Source: Achatina immaculata
Lineage: Eukaryota > Mollusca > Gastropoda > Stylommatophora > Achatinidae
Assembly: GCA_009760885.1 (NCBI GenBank)
Contig: CM019717.1
Span: 46,950,866-47,014,865 of the forward strand
DNA length: 64,000 nucleotides
Direction: 5' to 3'
Below the pieces are notes generated by a model. The model was not told the origin of the DNA. It made no database searches and saw only the letters and a program-made list of their open reading frames with translations. Made by a program: the position numbers and the translations under genes. The first letter of the stretch is position 1. The number at the start of each line of letters is the position of its first letter. Below, piece by piece: positions 1 to 9,820 of the stretch.

Positions 1-109
1 TCAAGTTAAAACCTGTCTCGGTGAAGATAAAAGATGTTTTGTGTTACATTCAAATACAATAGTTTGTAACCAAGTCGATGTCCCTATACTTTTATTTTCA
101 TCTTGTTGG

Positions 110-418
110 TAGAAATGCAGATGAAGCCACTGACAGCAATTATTGGGGAAAGATACTGGCGATGGTTGGGACATACGCTCTGGATGACTGACGACTCACT
201 ACCAAAAACAACACTAAGATGGACACCACAGGGGAACAGAAGTAAGGGTAGACCAAAATAAGACATGGAGAAGAACAACAGGGAGGATGTTGAACAACAG
301 AGGGCTCACCTGGGCGAGAGCAGAAAAAAAGGTAAAGGACAGGCGTTTGTGGAAAGCCCTTGCGGAAGTCCCATGTGCTTTAGGCACTTAAGGTTCAGAG
401 AGAGAGAGAGAGAGAGAG
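110..418 (+). pseudogene. LINE 3' end (GA-tail family), copy 1
   Basis: This is the last part of a non-LTR retrotransposon ORF2, the region after the reverse transcriptase, followed by its 3' tail. Translation gives the typical LINE C-terminal pattern: a WRWLGH-like motif, then LPK..LRWTPQG, SKGRPK and an A-rich end finishing near ALGT. A TAA stop and a +1 shift fall just after the GRPK motif (near 258), so this copy is dead. It ends in the same 'aggttcagagag' junction and (AG)n run (399-418) as the copies at 21,407, 33,330 and 60,484. It is 5'-truncated, as is usual for LINEs. Confidence 0.8.
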
Positions 419-770
419 TGTTTTATTTTATCCATCAGTAAATAGAGTAATTACATGTGAGATAGGGCCTGAATTTCAGAAAATAGAAAATTAGTCCTTT
501 CCTTACCTTTTCATTTGATGTGAAGTCCCATAAAACACGTATGTTATGCAAAGTTTGAGGGAAAATACGGGATCTCGGTTTTCTAGTGTGTTTTTTAACG
601 AAGTATTTATTTCTCATCTAACCGTTTCCTAGCCTGCGTTGAGAATTTTGTCAGAGAAACAGCTTTTTATGTTCCCATACTAGATTAAACTTTTCAAGAA
701 GCTTATATATATATATAATTACAAATTATATATATATAATTTACAAATATATATAATCATCATCATCATC
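419..770. other. AT-rich stretch with (TA)n and (ATC)n runs
   Basis: I see no gene here. Positions 700-755 hold short TA-rich near-palindromes. Positions 756-770 are an (ATC)5 run that appears to be part of the LINE-M tail split by the chimera insertion: a similar run lies at 2,969-2,983. Confidence 0.6.
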
Positions 771-1007
771 TTCTTCTTCTTCGTTCAGTTCTACCACCAA
801 AAACCGCACCGTGAACCTACTGAATTCACGCATGTGGTCCTCGTTAGGTCCCGTGGTCCCCTGTGTGGTCCAAAATAGACCACACGAGATCCACGAAAGG
901 ACCACAAGGGGTTCAGAGTATCACAGTGCTTTAGCCTGTATTCTTGGTGGGGCTCGGAAGCGGGATTGCGTGATACCGTGGTTTTCATTGCACCAGTTTG
1001 GTCTAGG

Positions 1008-1262
1008 GTTGGACTTTCTCACCGGAAGACCTCGACGTGTTTGGAATATCAGTGCATCCCCGCTGGGTGAGAGGCGGTAGCCCACCCAGGCCAGAGTTGG
1101 ACTTTCTCAGCGGAAAACCTCGACGTGTTTTGAGATACCCATGTATCACCGCCGGGTGAGAGGTGGTTGCCCATCTAGTCCAGGGTTGGACTTTCTCACC
1201 GGAAAACCTCAGCGTGATTAGGATACGCAGACATCCCCGCCGGGTGAGAGGTGGTTGCCTAT
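1008..1262 (-). repeat. Tandem repeat A of chimera body (about 88 bp x 3)
   Basis: Three imperfect units each carry 'gttggactttctcacc' and a 'gggtgagaggtggttgcc'-like segment. The unit recurs three times in the copy at 51,941-52,409 and twice in the copy at 61,165-61,903, so copy number varies between family members. Confidence 0.85.
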
Positions 1263-1386
1263 CTAGACTTCCCTGGTCCAGTGTCTCCGACTTCAGCATT
1301 TTGCGGTCGTGCCGCTACCCTTCCTAGTTGTGACCAGGACGGAGCTTTTGCCCAGGATGACGAATCCTCGCCACTAGTGACTTCTA

Positions 1387-1695
1387 CCCCTGGGTTGAGC
1401 CAGTTTAGGCATTTCCCAGTATGGGCATGTTTGGGACGGGACCGACCTCTAGGGCAGAGGTACTGTGACATTCATAGCCTTCAAGATTCACCCCTGGTAT
1501 GAGCCGGTTTAGGCAAAATTCACCAGTATGGGTGTTTATCAGGCGTTACCGACCTCTAGAGCGGAGGTGGCATGACATGTCTAGCCATCGAGTTCCACCC
1601 CTGGTGTGTGCCGGTTTAGGCATATTTCACCAGTGTAGGTGTATTTCGGACGCAGGCGGCCTCTAGAGCAGAGGTGCCGTGGTATAGCTCTCGTA
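1387..1695 (-). repeat. Tandem repeat B of chimera body (about 105 bp x 3)
   Basis: Three imperfect units each contain 'acccctgg', 'ccggtttaggca' and a short palindrome-like block around 'cctctagagcagagg'. Two units occur in the copy at 61,165-61,903. No reading frame persists across them, so they look like structural or regulatory RNA repeats rather than coding sequence. Confidence 0.8.
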
Positions 1696-1840
1696 GCGAT
1701 ACTACTGGACATACCAGGTTAAACTTCACTTTCCACCACCTTTTCCCATCGGCGCCGCACAGCAACCTTTATTTCCGCATTTACTTCCTTAACCGGGAGG
1801 AGCTTCACTCCACGCGCGGCATTTGAAAATTCAAGCCAGC

Positions 1841-2481
1841 ACTGCAACAACTTTAATATACGCTATTGGAGCTGGAATTACCGCGGCTGCTGGCACCAGA
1901 CTTGCCCTCCAATAGATCCTCGTTAAAGGGTTTAAAGTGTACTCATTCCAATTACGGGGACTCGAAAGAGTCCCGTATTGTTATTTTTCGTCACTACCTC
2001 CCCGTGCCGGGAGTGGGTAAGTTGCGCGCCTGCTGCCTTCCTTGGATGTGGTAGCCGTTTCTCATGCTCCCTCTCCGGAATCGAACCCTGATTCCCCGTT
2101 ACCTGTTACAAACATGGTAGGCATGTCACGTACCATCGACATTTGATAGGGCAGACATTTGAAAGATGCGTCGCCTGCACAGAAGGCCATGCGATCAGCA
2201 CAAAGTTATCCAGAGTCACCAGTTGGGACGCCGCGCCCCGCGAAGGGCAACGACGATTGGTTTTGAACTAATAAAAGCGCTCTTTCCACGAGGGTCGGAG
2301 CTTGGTAAGCATGTATTAGCTCTAGAATTGCCACAGTTATCCAAGTAGGATCGTGTCATCTAAGGAACCTCGACTGATTTAATGAGCCATTCGCGGTTTC
2401 ACCGTGAGACAGTGTGAACTTAGACATGCATGGCTTAATCTTTGAGACAAGCATATGACTACTGGCAGGATCAACCAGATA
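1841..2481 (-). rRNA. 18S rRNA, 5' 641 nt only
   Basis: The minus strand begins with the conserved 'ctggttgatcctgccag' and runs through the universal 'gccagcagccgcggtaa' block to 'gtatattaaagttgttgcag'. It stops abruptly at 1841, where a normal 18S would continue toward 'aaagctcgtag'. The included part looks undamaged and of metazoan, probably molluscan, type. The missing two-thirds and the fusion to repeat sequence show this is not a working rRNA gene. It is either the head of a retrotransposed chimera or a trace of an element inserted at this point in an rDNA unit. Confidence 0.93.
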
Positions 2482-2968
2482 ACTTTTTTTCACCGAACCT
2501 TTGTCGGATATCTGCCGACAGACCGACGCGGGGCAAGGGAGACAGCGCTATGCTCAGAGCGGATCCCTTTCGACCCCGGCGGCGTTTCATTTCCTTTAAC
2601 CGGAGGGGGCGGCTCTCTCTGCTCTAACGAGCGGAGAAGAAAGCCTGGCCACCCGCAAACAACACACGTTACATACTGCAGACCCGATACTCTTTGCGAG
2701 AGATGGGCCAATTTCGAGACCATCGGTCGACAAAACCGTACTACATCGTTATCACGAACCTGGCTGGCTAGCCGTTTACATGCTTCGCTCGACGGACAAA
2801 CCACTTGCTTCTGCATCGAAACACCTTAACTCTCGCCGTCCGGGAAGGGAGCGAAAGCCTGTCTCCCCACGCACGGAACTCGAGAGCGCTTTTTCGCCAA
2901 AAGAACGGTCGGCCGGCGCAACAGCAACCGCCCGCGCTGTGCAGGTCGGCGCAGCTCTGCGCGGCTGA
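2482..2968 (-). other. Probable 5' external transcribed spacer of rDNA
   Basis: These 487 bp lie directly upstream of the 18S start on the same strand. They are GC-rich compared with the surroundings and have no protein-like reading on the minus strand. Position alone suggests pre-rRNA 5'ETS. The sharp edge against the (ATC)n run at 2,969 could be the RNA polymerase I start site, but I cannot verify that from this window. Confidence 0.6.
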
Positions 2969-2984
2969 CATCATCATCATCATT

Positions 2985-3655
2985 GCCTTTCACTCCTTTG
3001 AGAGCATAGGCCACGGATAAAGGCTCTCCAGTCATCCCTGTTCTTGGAATTGTTCTCTGCTTCCTTCCATGTGTATCCCTTGTCTCTGAGCACTGTCTTA
3101 ATTTCCCTTCTCCAAGTAGGTCTAGGTCTTCCTCGTTTTCTATTTCCTTGAGGATTCCATGTCAGTGCCTGTCTTGCTATGTTGGTGTCAGGTTTCCTCA
3201 GAGTGTGGCCAGTTCACTTCCACATCCTAGACATAATTTGTAGGTTTTCTTGTCCTGCCTTTCTCAGACCTCCTCGTTCCTGATCTTGTCCTGCCATTTA
3301 ATGTTTAAAATCCTCCTCAAGCAGTAACTCATGAATGTTTGTATCCTCTGTTGTATTGTCTTGGTCATAACCCATGTCTCTGAACTATGTAGAAGGACAA
3401 TCCTTACTTTTGTATTGAAAAGCCTACGTTTTGATGTTCTTAGATGACGATATTTTGTTAAGTTGGATAAATGCTGTCCTGGCCTTGGTTATTCTAGCTT
3501 TAACATCCTTTTCCGTTCCCCATAGTTATCCACTACGTTGTCTAAATATGTGAAATACTCTACTTCCTCAATTGGCACTCCCTCAATTACAATGAGGCTA
3601 TTGCTTGCACTATTACTTTTCATTATCTTTCTTTTTTGTTTGTTAATATATAGTC
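2985..3655 (-). pseudogene. LINE-M ORF2 C-terminal region
   Basis: The minus-strand translation begins LGLYINKQKRK and continues through an 'EYFTYL' segment to KRGRPRPTWRR and YTWKEAE near the end. This is the post-RT region of RTE-type LINEs. It continues the RT piece that stops at 8,086 beyond the inserted RNH-LINE. Several in-frame stops are present. Shorter copies of the same 3' end occur at 55,427 and 56,784. Confidence 0.8.
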
Positions 3656-3695
3656 CCAGTTCAGCTTCTTCTTCTTCTTCGTTCGCATTGTCTGT

Positions 3696-4787
3696 CTATA
3701 TCTGCAGTCCTGTCTCTTGTTGCCAGTAATTATTTCTCAGTGTCTCGTAGTTGATGCAGTTCTGGAGGATATGTTCCACAGTTTGGGGCACCTGGGCACA
3801 TGTACATAGATTAGTAGTACCAACCTTAAACTTTGTATACATATGACTTCGGAGTCGGCTGTGTCCTGTTCGGAGACGGAAGATGGTGACTTGTTCCTTT
3901 CTGTTTAGCATGTGATAGTCATCATGTGGTGGTGTTTGTGGCTTCCTGTAGGTTGTTATCATGCTTTTCTTCTGATTATAAGTGATTGGTATGCCTGGTT
4001 GCTCCATTTCAGTGCCCTCTTTGGCCAGGTGGTCAGCTTTCTCATTGCCTGGTATCCCACAGTGGGAGGGAATCCATTGCAAAGTGACTCCATGTTGTAA
4101 GCCAGATTTTGACAAGGCATCCTTAAGGTCTGGTAGTTTGTTGCACTGAAGAGCTTCCAGTACTGATCTTGCATCTGTGAGAATTACTACAGGACATGTA
4201 TCAATTCTGGAGTCTGATAGTTTTTCAACTGCAGCAATAATTGCCCTAACTTCTGCATCATAGTTGTTGCAGTATTTACCAGTGGGTATAGAAATCTTGT
4301 CAATGATGTTGTTTGGATATTCAATATATGCTCCTGCCCCTCCATTCTTTATGGCATTATGTGCAGATCCATCTGTATACACACGTATCCAGGTGTCACA
4401 TGGATATCTGTCATCTAGAACACTAAGTGTGGCTGTTGATCTTACAAGACTGCTCTGCATCTCACCATTCTGCACACCTTTCACTTCAGTCTGAATAGTT
4501 ATTTGTGTATAATCTGCTTCTTTCCATGGTGTATGCTCTGGTACAGATGATAATGGAGCGACTACAGTTGGAAGGTCAGGTATCAGCTTACGCATACGCT
4601 TGGCCTGATGAATGAAGCTGCTTCTTTTAAGCCGTCCTAATGCCAAGTTATTGAATCTCTCCTTCAGGGGATGGCTTACAGAGCTAAGGAATTTTTCTTC
4701 CATGGTCATGACCTTTGTGTCTCTACGTTCCTTTAGCGGTTGAACACCAACTATTTTCTGCATTTCTACTATTGGTGTGGACCTCAT
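3696..4787 (-). pseudogene. RNH-LINE copy 1: end of RT and RNase H domain
   Basis: This open segment of 363 codons holds a complete-looking RNase H type I domain. It has VYTDGSAHNA (first Asp), a DAEVRA helix (Glu), VVILTDARSVLEAL (Asp) and WIPSHCGIPGNEKAD (final catalytic region). A Cys-rich C-terminal part follows (LCTCAQVP...HILQNC), a putative zinc-binding segment often found after RNase H in these LINEs. The frame ends about 60 bp before the (GAA)n tail. A stop or shift at about 4,825 separates it from the RT segment. Confidence 0.85.
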
Positions 4788-4823
4788 GGCACCTGTGATA
4801 ATCCGTAGTGACTGATTTTGAAC

Positions 4824-5714
4824 CTAGTCTAGATTATGCAGCGTAGTGTTTGATGCTGTGCACCAAGATGTTGAGCCATATTCTAAATGTGGTAGAATAC
4901 TTTGCTGATATACATTCTTGAGGATTCTTTCACTAGCTCCCCATGTGGTTCCACTCAATTTTCTTAATATGGCTAGTTTTCTTCTGGCTTTTGCTTCTGC
5001 ACTGTTGATGTGTTGCTTCCAAGTCAGTTTTGAGTCAAGAGTCACTCCTAAGTAAGTGGGTTGGTTGTCCATCCTTAAGGGTATTTCATTTACAAAGATC
5101 TTACCTGCTTTCTGTTTAGATGAGAGGGTGAACAGAGTGGTACTTGATTTCTCTGTGTTGATACTTACACACCATTTGTTTGTCCATGATGTCAAGATGT
5201 CTGCTGCTCTTTGGAGTCTCTGTGTAGCAACTGTCGCATATTCATCTGTACACCACATGACCAGATCATCTGCATACAGTGCCGCTTTGATTCCATAGGG
5301 AAGTTCCTTGACCAGGTCATTAATGAATACAAGGAATAGTGTAGGCGAAAGGACTCCTCCTTGTGGTACACCGTGTCGCAGAAGTACTTTCTGGCTTTTG
5401 TGTCCATCCATTACTACTCTAGCTCTTCTATTGTGTAAATAGGACTTTATCCAGTTGTACAGTCTTCCATTCACATTGCAGTTTCTTAGTTTCCACAGCA
5501 GACCTTTTTTCCATACTTTATCAAAGGCTTTCTTCAGGTCTATCCACGCTGCTAGTACAAGGTTTTTCTCTTGGAATGCATCCTCAATCTCTTGAGAGAG
5601 ATAGGTCACTTGATCTTCCGTACTGTAGTACTGCCTAAATCCTGCTTGTTGTGGAACGAGAAGGTTTTCACTTTCTAGGTACCATTTTAGCCTCAGGTCA
5701 ATGATGCGTTCCAT
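4824..5714 (-). pseudogene. RNH-LINE copy 1: reverse transcriptase
   Basis: RT motifs appear in order: AAWIDLKKAFDKVW (motif A, catalytic Asp), GVPQGGVLSPTLF (motif B) and ALYADDLVMW (motif C, YADD intact). The thumb region follows, ending in EYGSTSWC. The segment is nearly identical to that of RNH-LINE copy 2. It is out of frame with both its neighbours. Confidence 0.88.
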
Positions 5715-6775
5715 CGTTTTGCATAGGCAGCTAGTGAGACTGATTGGCCTGTAGCTGGAGGCGGTATCACTGATTTCCCTGGTTTTAGCAGTGGTACCAT
5801 GCTTGCTTCCTTCCAGATTTGAGGTAACTTACCTGTGCTCCAGCACATATTGAAAATATCCAACAGCTTTCTCATTGCTGCCATTCCCAGGTTCTTGATC
5901 ATTTCATTGGACACTCCATCTGGTCCTGGTGATTTCCTTGGTTTCAGTTTACTGACTGCTAGGTCTAACTCACTGCGTGTGATTGGTGCATCCATGACCT
6001 CCACTTTTCTGACTTGTTCCTCCTCTTTCTGTGGCTCGATGCGCACTGTACACTCCTTCTCTGGATGGATATCAATGTTGCAGTCTTGTGCAAACATGCG
6101 AGCAAAGTGATCTGCTACCTGCTTACCTGTAAGAGTTTTCCCATCCTCTATTAGTGTAACCTTTGTACTTCTTCCAGTACTCTCATCCTTTAACTGTTTG
6201 ATTAGTTTCCATAGTTTCCTTCCATCCTTTTCAAAGTTTAGGGACTCTGTTTTCTCTCTCCAACTTTCCCGTCTGGCTTGCAGCTTTGCTCTCTGAAATT
6301 TGGCCTTAGAATGTTGGTAATTATTGTGGTGTTCTTGGCATGGTCTATTTTCTGCTTGCTTTCGAGCTGCTTCCACGTCATCATGGAGTTTTCCCAGCTC
6401 ACTAGACCAGTATGGTTTATAGTCCCTACGAGCTCCTCTGGGAATGGTTTCACGAGCGGCCTGAAGGATACAAGCATTGAATTCCTTCACTATGCTGTTA
6501 ATATCCTTACCTTCTATGGACAGCTGTCCCACCAGGATACCTGTACGATGTCTGTACATTGTCCAGTTTGCTTTTTTATAGTTCCATCTGGGGAGAGGGT
6601 TACTGGTGTTAAGGAGTTCATTTTCTATTGTCAGGAAGACTGGTCGATGGTCGCTACCTCCAAGTTGTTTTCCAACTTCACGTGTAATGTTCCACTTCAG
6701 ATCTGGAGAATGGAATGCCAGATCTGGTGTTGATTTTGTATGCCACGCCCTTGAGTAAAATGTTTGGGCATCCAT
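5693..6775 (-). pseudogene. RNH-LINE copy 1: endonuclease end, linker and RT N-terminus
   Basis: This segment carries the last endonuclease motif (GGSDHRPV) and then a charged linker. The N-terminal RT region follows (KSPGPDGVSNEMI and a PLLKPGK motif). The frame is lost just after PLLKPGK, the same place where copy 2 loses frame. The upstream border near 6,776-6,857 has another shift. Confidence 0.85.
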
Positions 6776-6856
6776 TGGCTGGTTGATCAGGAGAAGTCCA
6801 TTATCATCCTGCCAGCTCTCAACTTCCTCTCCTCTCTTGTCTATGTGGTCATAGCC

Positions 6857-7309
6857 TCAGCTCTGGGAATGACTGTTAAAATCACCACAGACCATCAGTC
6901 TCTCTTCGTGTGGGATTGTTCCTAAAGCAAGTGGGCGGTCATTAGGACAGTAATAGTTAAGGAGGTGGAAATCTGTATTACTACTTTTTAGATGGATCAT
7001 CTGATATTCGGCTCCTTCCATGTACACTCCCACCTGACATGCGCTGATGTTATTCTTAACAAGTGTGAGTACTCCTCCTTTTCTTCTGTCCTGTCGGTCT
7101 GATCTAAAACACTGGTAGCCTCTGATTTTAAAGGCGGCATCTTTGGTTAGGTGTGTCTCCTGTATGCAGCATATACTTACTTGCTCTGCAAAAAGTATGT
7201 TCTCTAGTTCCACCTTTTTGCTATAGCCATCTCTAACACTGCTGACACCCTCAGCATTCCACTGCATTATTTTAAGTTCTTGCTTTTTGGCTGTTTTCTT
7301 CTGTTGCAT
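6857..7309 (-). pseudogene. RNH-LINE copy 1: N-terminal AP endonuclease
   Basis: Endonuclease motifs are visible: KIMQWNAEG (motif I), CCIQETHL (catalytic Glu), GGV and VCGDFNSH (GDFN). The enzyme would nick target DNA to start target-primed reverse transcription. A frame break after GDFNSHSQS separates it from the SDH motif. Confidence 0.85.
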
Positions 7310-7479
7310 TTTTTGGCCAGTAGCTCTACTCTCATGTCTCCTGACTCCACAAGACGAACTGAGAGGACCTCCAGTAGCATTGGGTGGACCCTTTCAAGGC
7401 AGGGGGCCCGGCACTGCACCTGCCTGGTTAGTCTTCACAGGGCGAGCACCATGTTTGAAAACTGCAGATAGAGACATTT

Positions 7480-7862
7480 CATTAGCGATAATGCGTGTTA
7501 CCCTGATTTTTGCGATGCGCCTTTTGGCTGGGTAACTCCGACTTCAGCACCTTTCCTTGCTAGGGCAGACTGTGGTCTTGCTCGGACTGCCATGAAGACA
7601 GTGTGGCTGGCCTGGCCAAAACTTTGTTTTCCAGCCTCTGGTGGCTGTACTTAATCCCCTTCTCCATGTCAGATGGTTTTGAGACAGTTCCACAAAGACA
7701 CTCTGACTTTGAGATGAGGAACCTGATGAGTGCTTCAACGATATCCATTCCCCGCCACCCATAGTCTACTGGCTCTGTTTTGTTTACATCATTCTGATAG
7801 CCATTGTTGTAAAGACCCATAGGCTTGTCACGTCCTGGATTCATTGGTTTCACACCAGACAT
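7480..7862 (-). pseudogene. RNH-LINE copy 1: ORF1-like region
   Basis: An open reading of about 100 codons starts near 7,862 (MSGVKPMNPG...) and is also present in copy 2 and in the 45,593-46,191 insert. It may be an ORF1 (gag-like) remnant. I see no zinc knuckle or other known domain. A frame change is needed near 7,560 to continue toward the endonuclease ORF. Confidence 0.5.
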
Positions 7863-8085
7863 CCCTCATCCCCGCCAGAGATCTCCATGTCCCCATCTGT
7901 CCACCAACCTGACATTACATTTTGCAAAAATAACAATTACAATTAGTGTTGATTGCTGCAAGTTTCTGGGCTACAGAGGTAGGTCAGAGTTTTTAAGCAA
8001 ACAGATCTGTGTTTCCTGTCTCACAAACACTATGTTAAGATAAGTGTGCTCTTAACACAGTTGTTCCCAGGGGACCAGTTTAGCT

Positions 8086-8756
8086 GAATTCTTGCTTAAG
8101 ATCTGAAGTTTCTCTTGCGTGTGTGTGTGGCTGTGTGCCAGAAGTGCCACATCAGCTGCGAAGTCAAGATCTTCAAATTGGTTCCACAATGTCCATTGTA
8201 TCCCATTTCTTTTTATTTGTGTGGTAGTTTTCATGATCCAATCAGCTGCTAGAAGAAATAGGAATGGTGATAGCAAATATCCCTACCGCACGCCTGTTTT
8301 CACTTTAAAACTTTCTGTGAGAGTTTCTCCATGCACAATTCTACAAGTTGTTCCTTCATATATGGTCTTTATAAGCTTTGTTATCTTGGCTGGGATACCA
8401 TAGTGTTCCAATATTTTCCACAGCATTCTATGACCTAAACTATCAAATGCCTTCTCATAATCAATGAATGTAACTAACAGTGAAGAATTCCACTCCATTG
8501 ACTGTTCTGCTATTATTCGCACTGTAGCAATGTGGTCAGTACAGGATCTTCCTTGCCTGAAACCTGCTTGCTCTTCTCTTAGTTTACTATCAACTGATGT
8601 TGTAATTCTTTTTAGCAAAATCCTGCTGAAGGCCTTGCTGGGTATTGAGAGCAGGGAGATGCCTCTATAGTTCTTATATTCTAATAGATCTCCTTTCTTA
8701 GGGAGTTTTATAAGATGGGCTTCCTTCCAGTCCTCTTGGGCCTTCTCCTCTTCCAT
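8086..8756 (-). pseudogene. LINE-M reverse transcriptase core
   Basis: The motifs are KNYRGISLL, EEQAGFRQGRSC, VTFIDYEKAFDSL (motif A) and KVKTGVR followed by LLSPFLF (motif B, after a frame change at about 8,283). Motif C should read FADD but reads DFAADVAL at about 8,146-8,175. The first catalytic Asp is therefore Ala and this RT would be dead. The frame is cut at 8,085 by the inserted RNH-LINE. Confidence 0.88.
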
Positions 8757-9164
8757 AATCCTGTTAAATAGTAAGAGTAATATTTATGTTGTTATTTATT
8801 TGTTCGCTAAGAGCATTTATGCTACAATTCCATCTAGACCCGGTGCCTTATTTCTCTTCAACTCCGAGATACTGTGATCAATTTCGGCCTTGCTGGGTGG
8901 CTCTACATTGATATCTAGAGAATTCTCTGCTGCTGGTATCTCCTCCGTTTCTTTCGCTGCTAGCATATTTAGGATTCCACTGAAATATTCCACCCATCTT
9001 TGCCTCTGCTCTTCTTCTGATGTTGCTACCTTACCTTCCTTGCTTTTCTATCCTACATGGTCTAATTGGAAACTTCTTGGTGATTTCATACAGGGCTCTC
9101 ATATTGTTTTTCCCAGCTGCCTCTTCTGCCTGTCCTGCCATATTATCAAAATAGGCCTGTCTGT
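8757..9164 (-). pseudogene. LINE-M linker between endonuclease and RT, 3' part
   Basis: Broken coding sequence joins the minisatellite to the RT core. Readings such as AYFDNMAGQAEEAAGK and NNMRALYEITKK match the usual RTE linker. Several frameshifts occur. Confidence 0.7.
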
Positions 9165-9820
9165 CTTTCTTTTCGCTTTTCCTAAACTCTTTTCCGTCTT
9201 TCTTTACGCTTTTCCTAAACTCTTTTCCGTCTTTCTTTACGCTTTTCCTAAACTCTTTTCCGTCTTTCTTTTCGCTTTTCCTAAACTCTTTTCCGTCTTT
9301 CTTTACGCTTTTCCTAAACTCTTTTCCGTCTTTCTTTACGCTTTTCCTAAACTCTTTTCCGTCTTTCTTTACGCTTTTCCTAAACTCTTTTCCGTCTTTC
9401 TTACGCTTTTCCTAAACTCTTTTCCGTCTTTCTTTACGCTTTTCCTAAACTCTTTTCCGTCTTTCTTTTCGCTTTTCCTAAACTCTTTTCCGTCTTTCTT
9501 TTCGCTTTTCCTAAACTCTTTTCCGTCTTTCTTTACGCTTTTCCTAAACTCTTTTCCGTCTTTCTTACGCTTTTCCTAAACTCTTTTCCGTCTTTCTTTA
9601 CGCTTTTCCTAAACTCTTTTCCGTCTTTCTTTACGCTTTTCCTAAACTCTTTTCCGTCTTTCTTTACGCTTTTCCTAAACTCTTTTCCGTCTTTCTTTAC
9701 GCTTTTCCTAAACTCTTTTCCGTCTTTCTTTACGCTTTTCCTAAACTCTTTTCCGTCTTTCTTTACGCTTTTCCTAAACTCTTTTCCGTCTTTCTTTACG
9801 CTTTTCCTAAACTCTTTATG
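9165..9820 (-). repeat. 33-bp minisatellite inside the LINE-M coding region
   Basis: About 20 head-to-tail units of 33 bp, such as 'cttttcctaaactcttttcc' plus 13 more bases, encode the 11-residue block KEFRKSVKKDG on the minus strand. Two units (near 9,397 and 9,562) have lost one base and shift the frame. The flanking LINE frame reads into and out of the array as YNLAHKEFRKSV and KKDRQAYFDN. The array therefore looks like expansion of one normal unit of the linker. Variants differ mainly at 'tttacg' versus 'ttttcg'. Confidence 0.95.

Larger units (their letters stand above)
771..2968 (-). mobile_element. rRNA-headed chimeric retroelement (5'ETS + 18S head + repeat body + GAA tail)
   Basis: Read on the minus strand, this 2.2-kb unit starts with GC-rich sequence placed like a 5' external transcribed spacer. 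It continues into the first 641 nt of 18S rRNA and switches at 1840/1841 to a non-rRNA body of about 1.07 kb. It ends in (GAA)n at 771-782. The body has no long ORF and contains two sets of tandem repeats. The unit is flanked by (ATC)n on both sides (756-770 and 2,969-2,983), which fits insertion into the GAT-repeat tail of LINE-M, although a repeat cannot prove a target duplication. Two relatives of the body elsewhere in the window have clear target duplications, so the body is a mobile family. Whether the rRNA head belongs to the family or was gained once, by read-through or template switching, cannot be decided here. Confidence 0.75.
3667..8074 (-). mobile_element. RNH-LINE copy 1 (EN-RT-RNase H retrotransposon), inserted in LINE-M
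   Basis: This 4.4-kb element is complete from its 5' end (minus strand 'tcccctgggaacaactgtg') to a (GAA)n tail at 3,667-3,678. It is bordered by 'ccagttcagct' (3,656-3,666) and 'ccagtttagct' (8,075-8,085), an 11-bp target duplication with one mismatch. It encodes a short ORF1-like region, AP endonuclease, reverse transcriptase and RNase H. That domain order is typical of the I/Nimb/Outcast group of non-LTR elements, which occurs in molluscs; the exact clade is an inference. Frame breaks between the four open segments make this copy inactive. Confidence 0.9.

Noticed and set aside
1003..1502. Coding role for the chimera body
   Set aside because: Short ORFs differ in frame among the three family copies and are broken by the variable repeat number.
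2442..3035. Several short ORFs on both strands in the GC-rich 18S/ETS area
   Set aside because: They overlap rRNA and probable spacer; GC-rich non-coding DNA has few stops.
8890..9579. Plus-strand ORF of 229 codons with a repeated hydrophobic pattern (FLYAFPKLFSV)
   Set aside because: It is the antisense of the LINE-M minisatellite; the repeat explains both its openness and its hydrophobicity.
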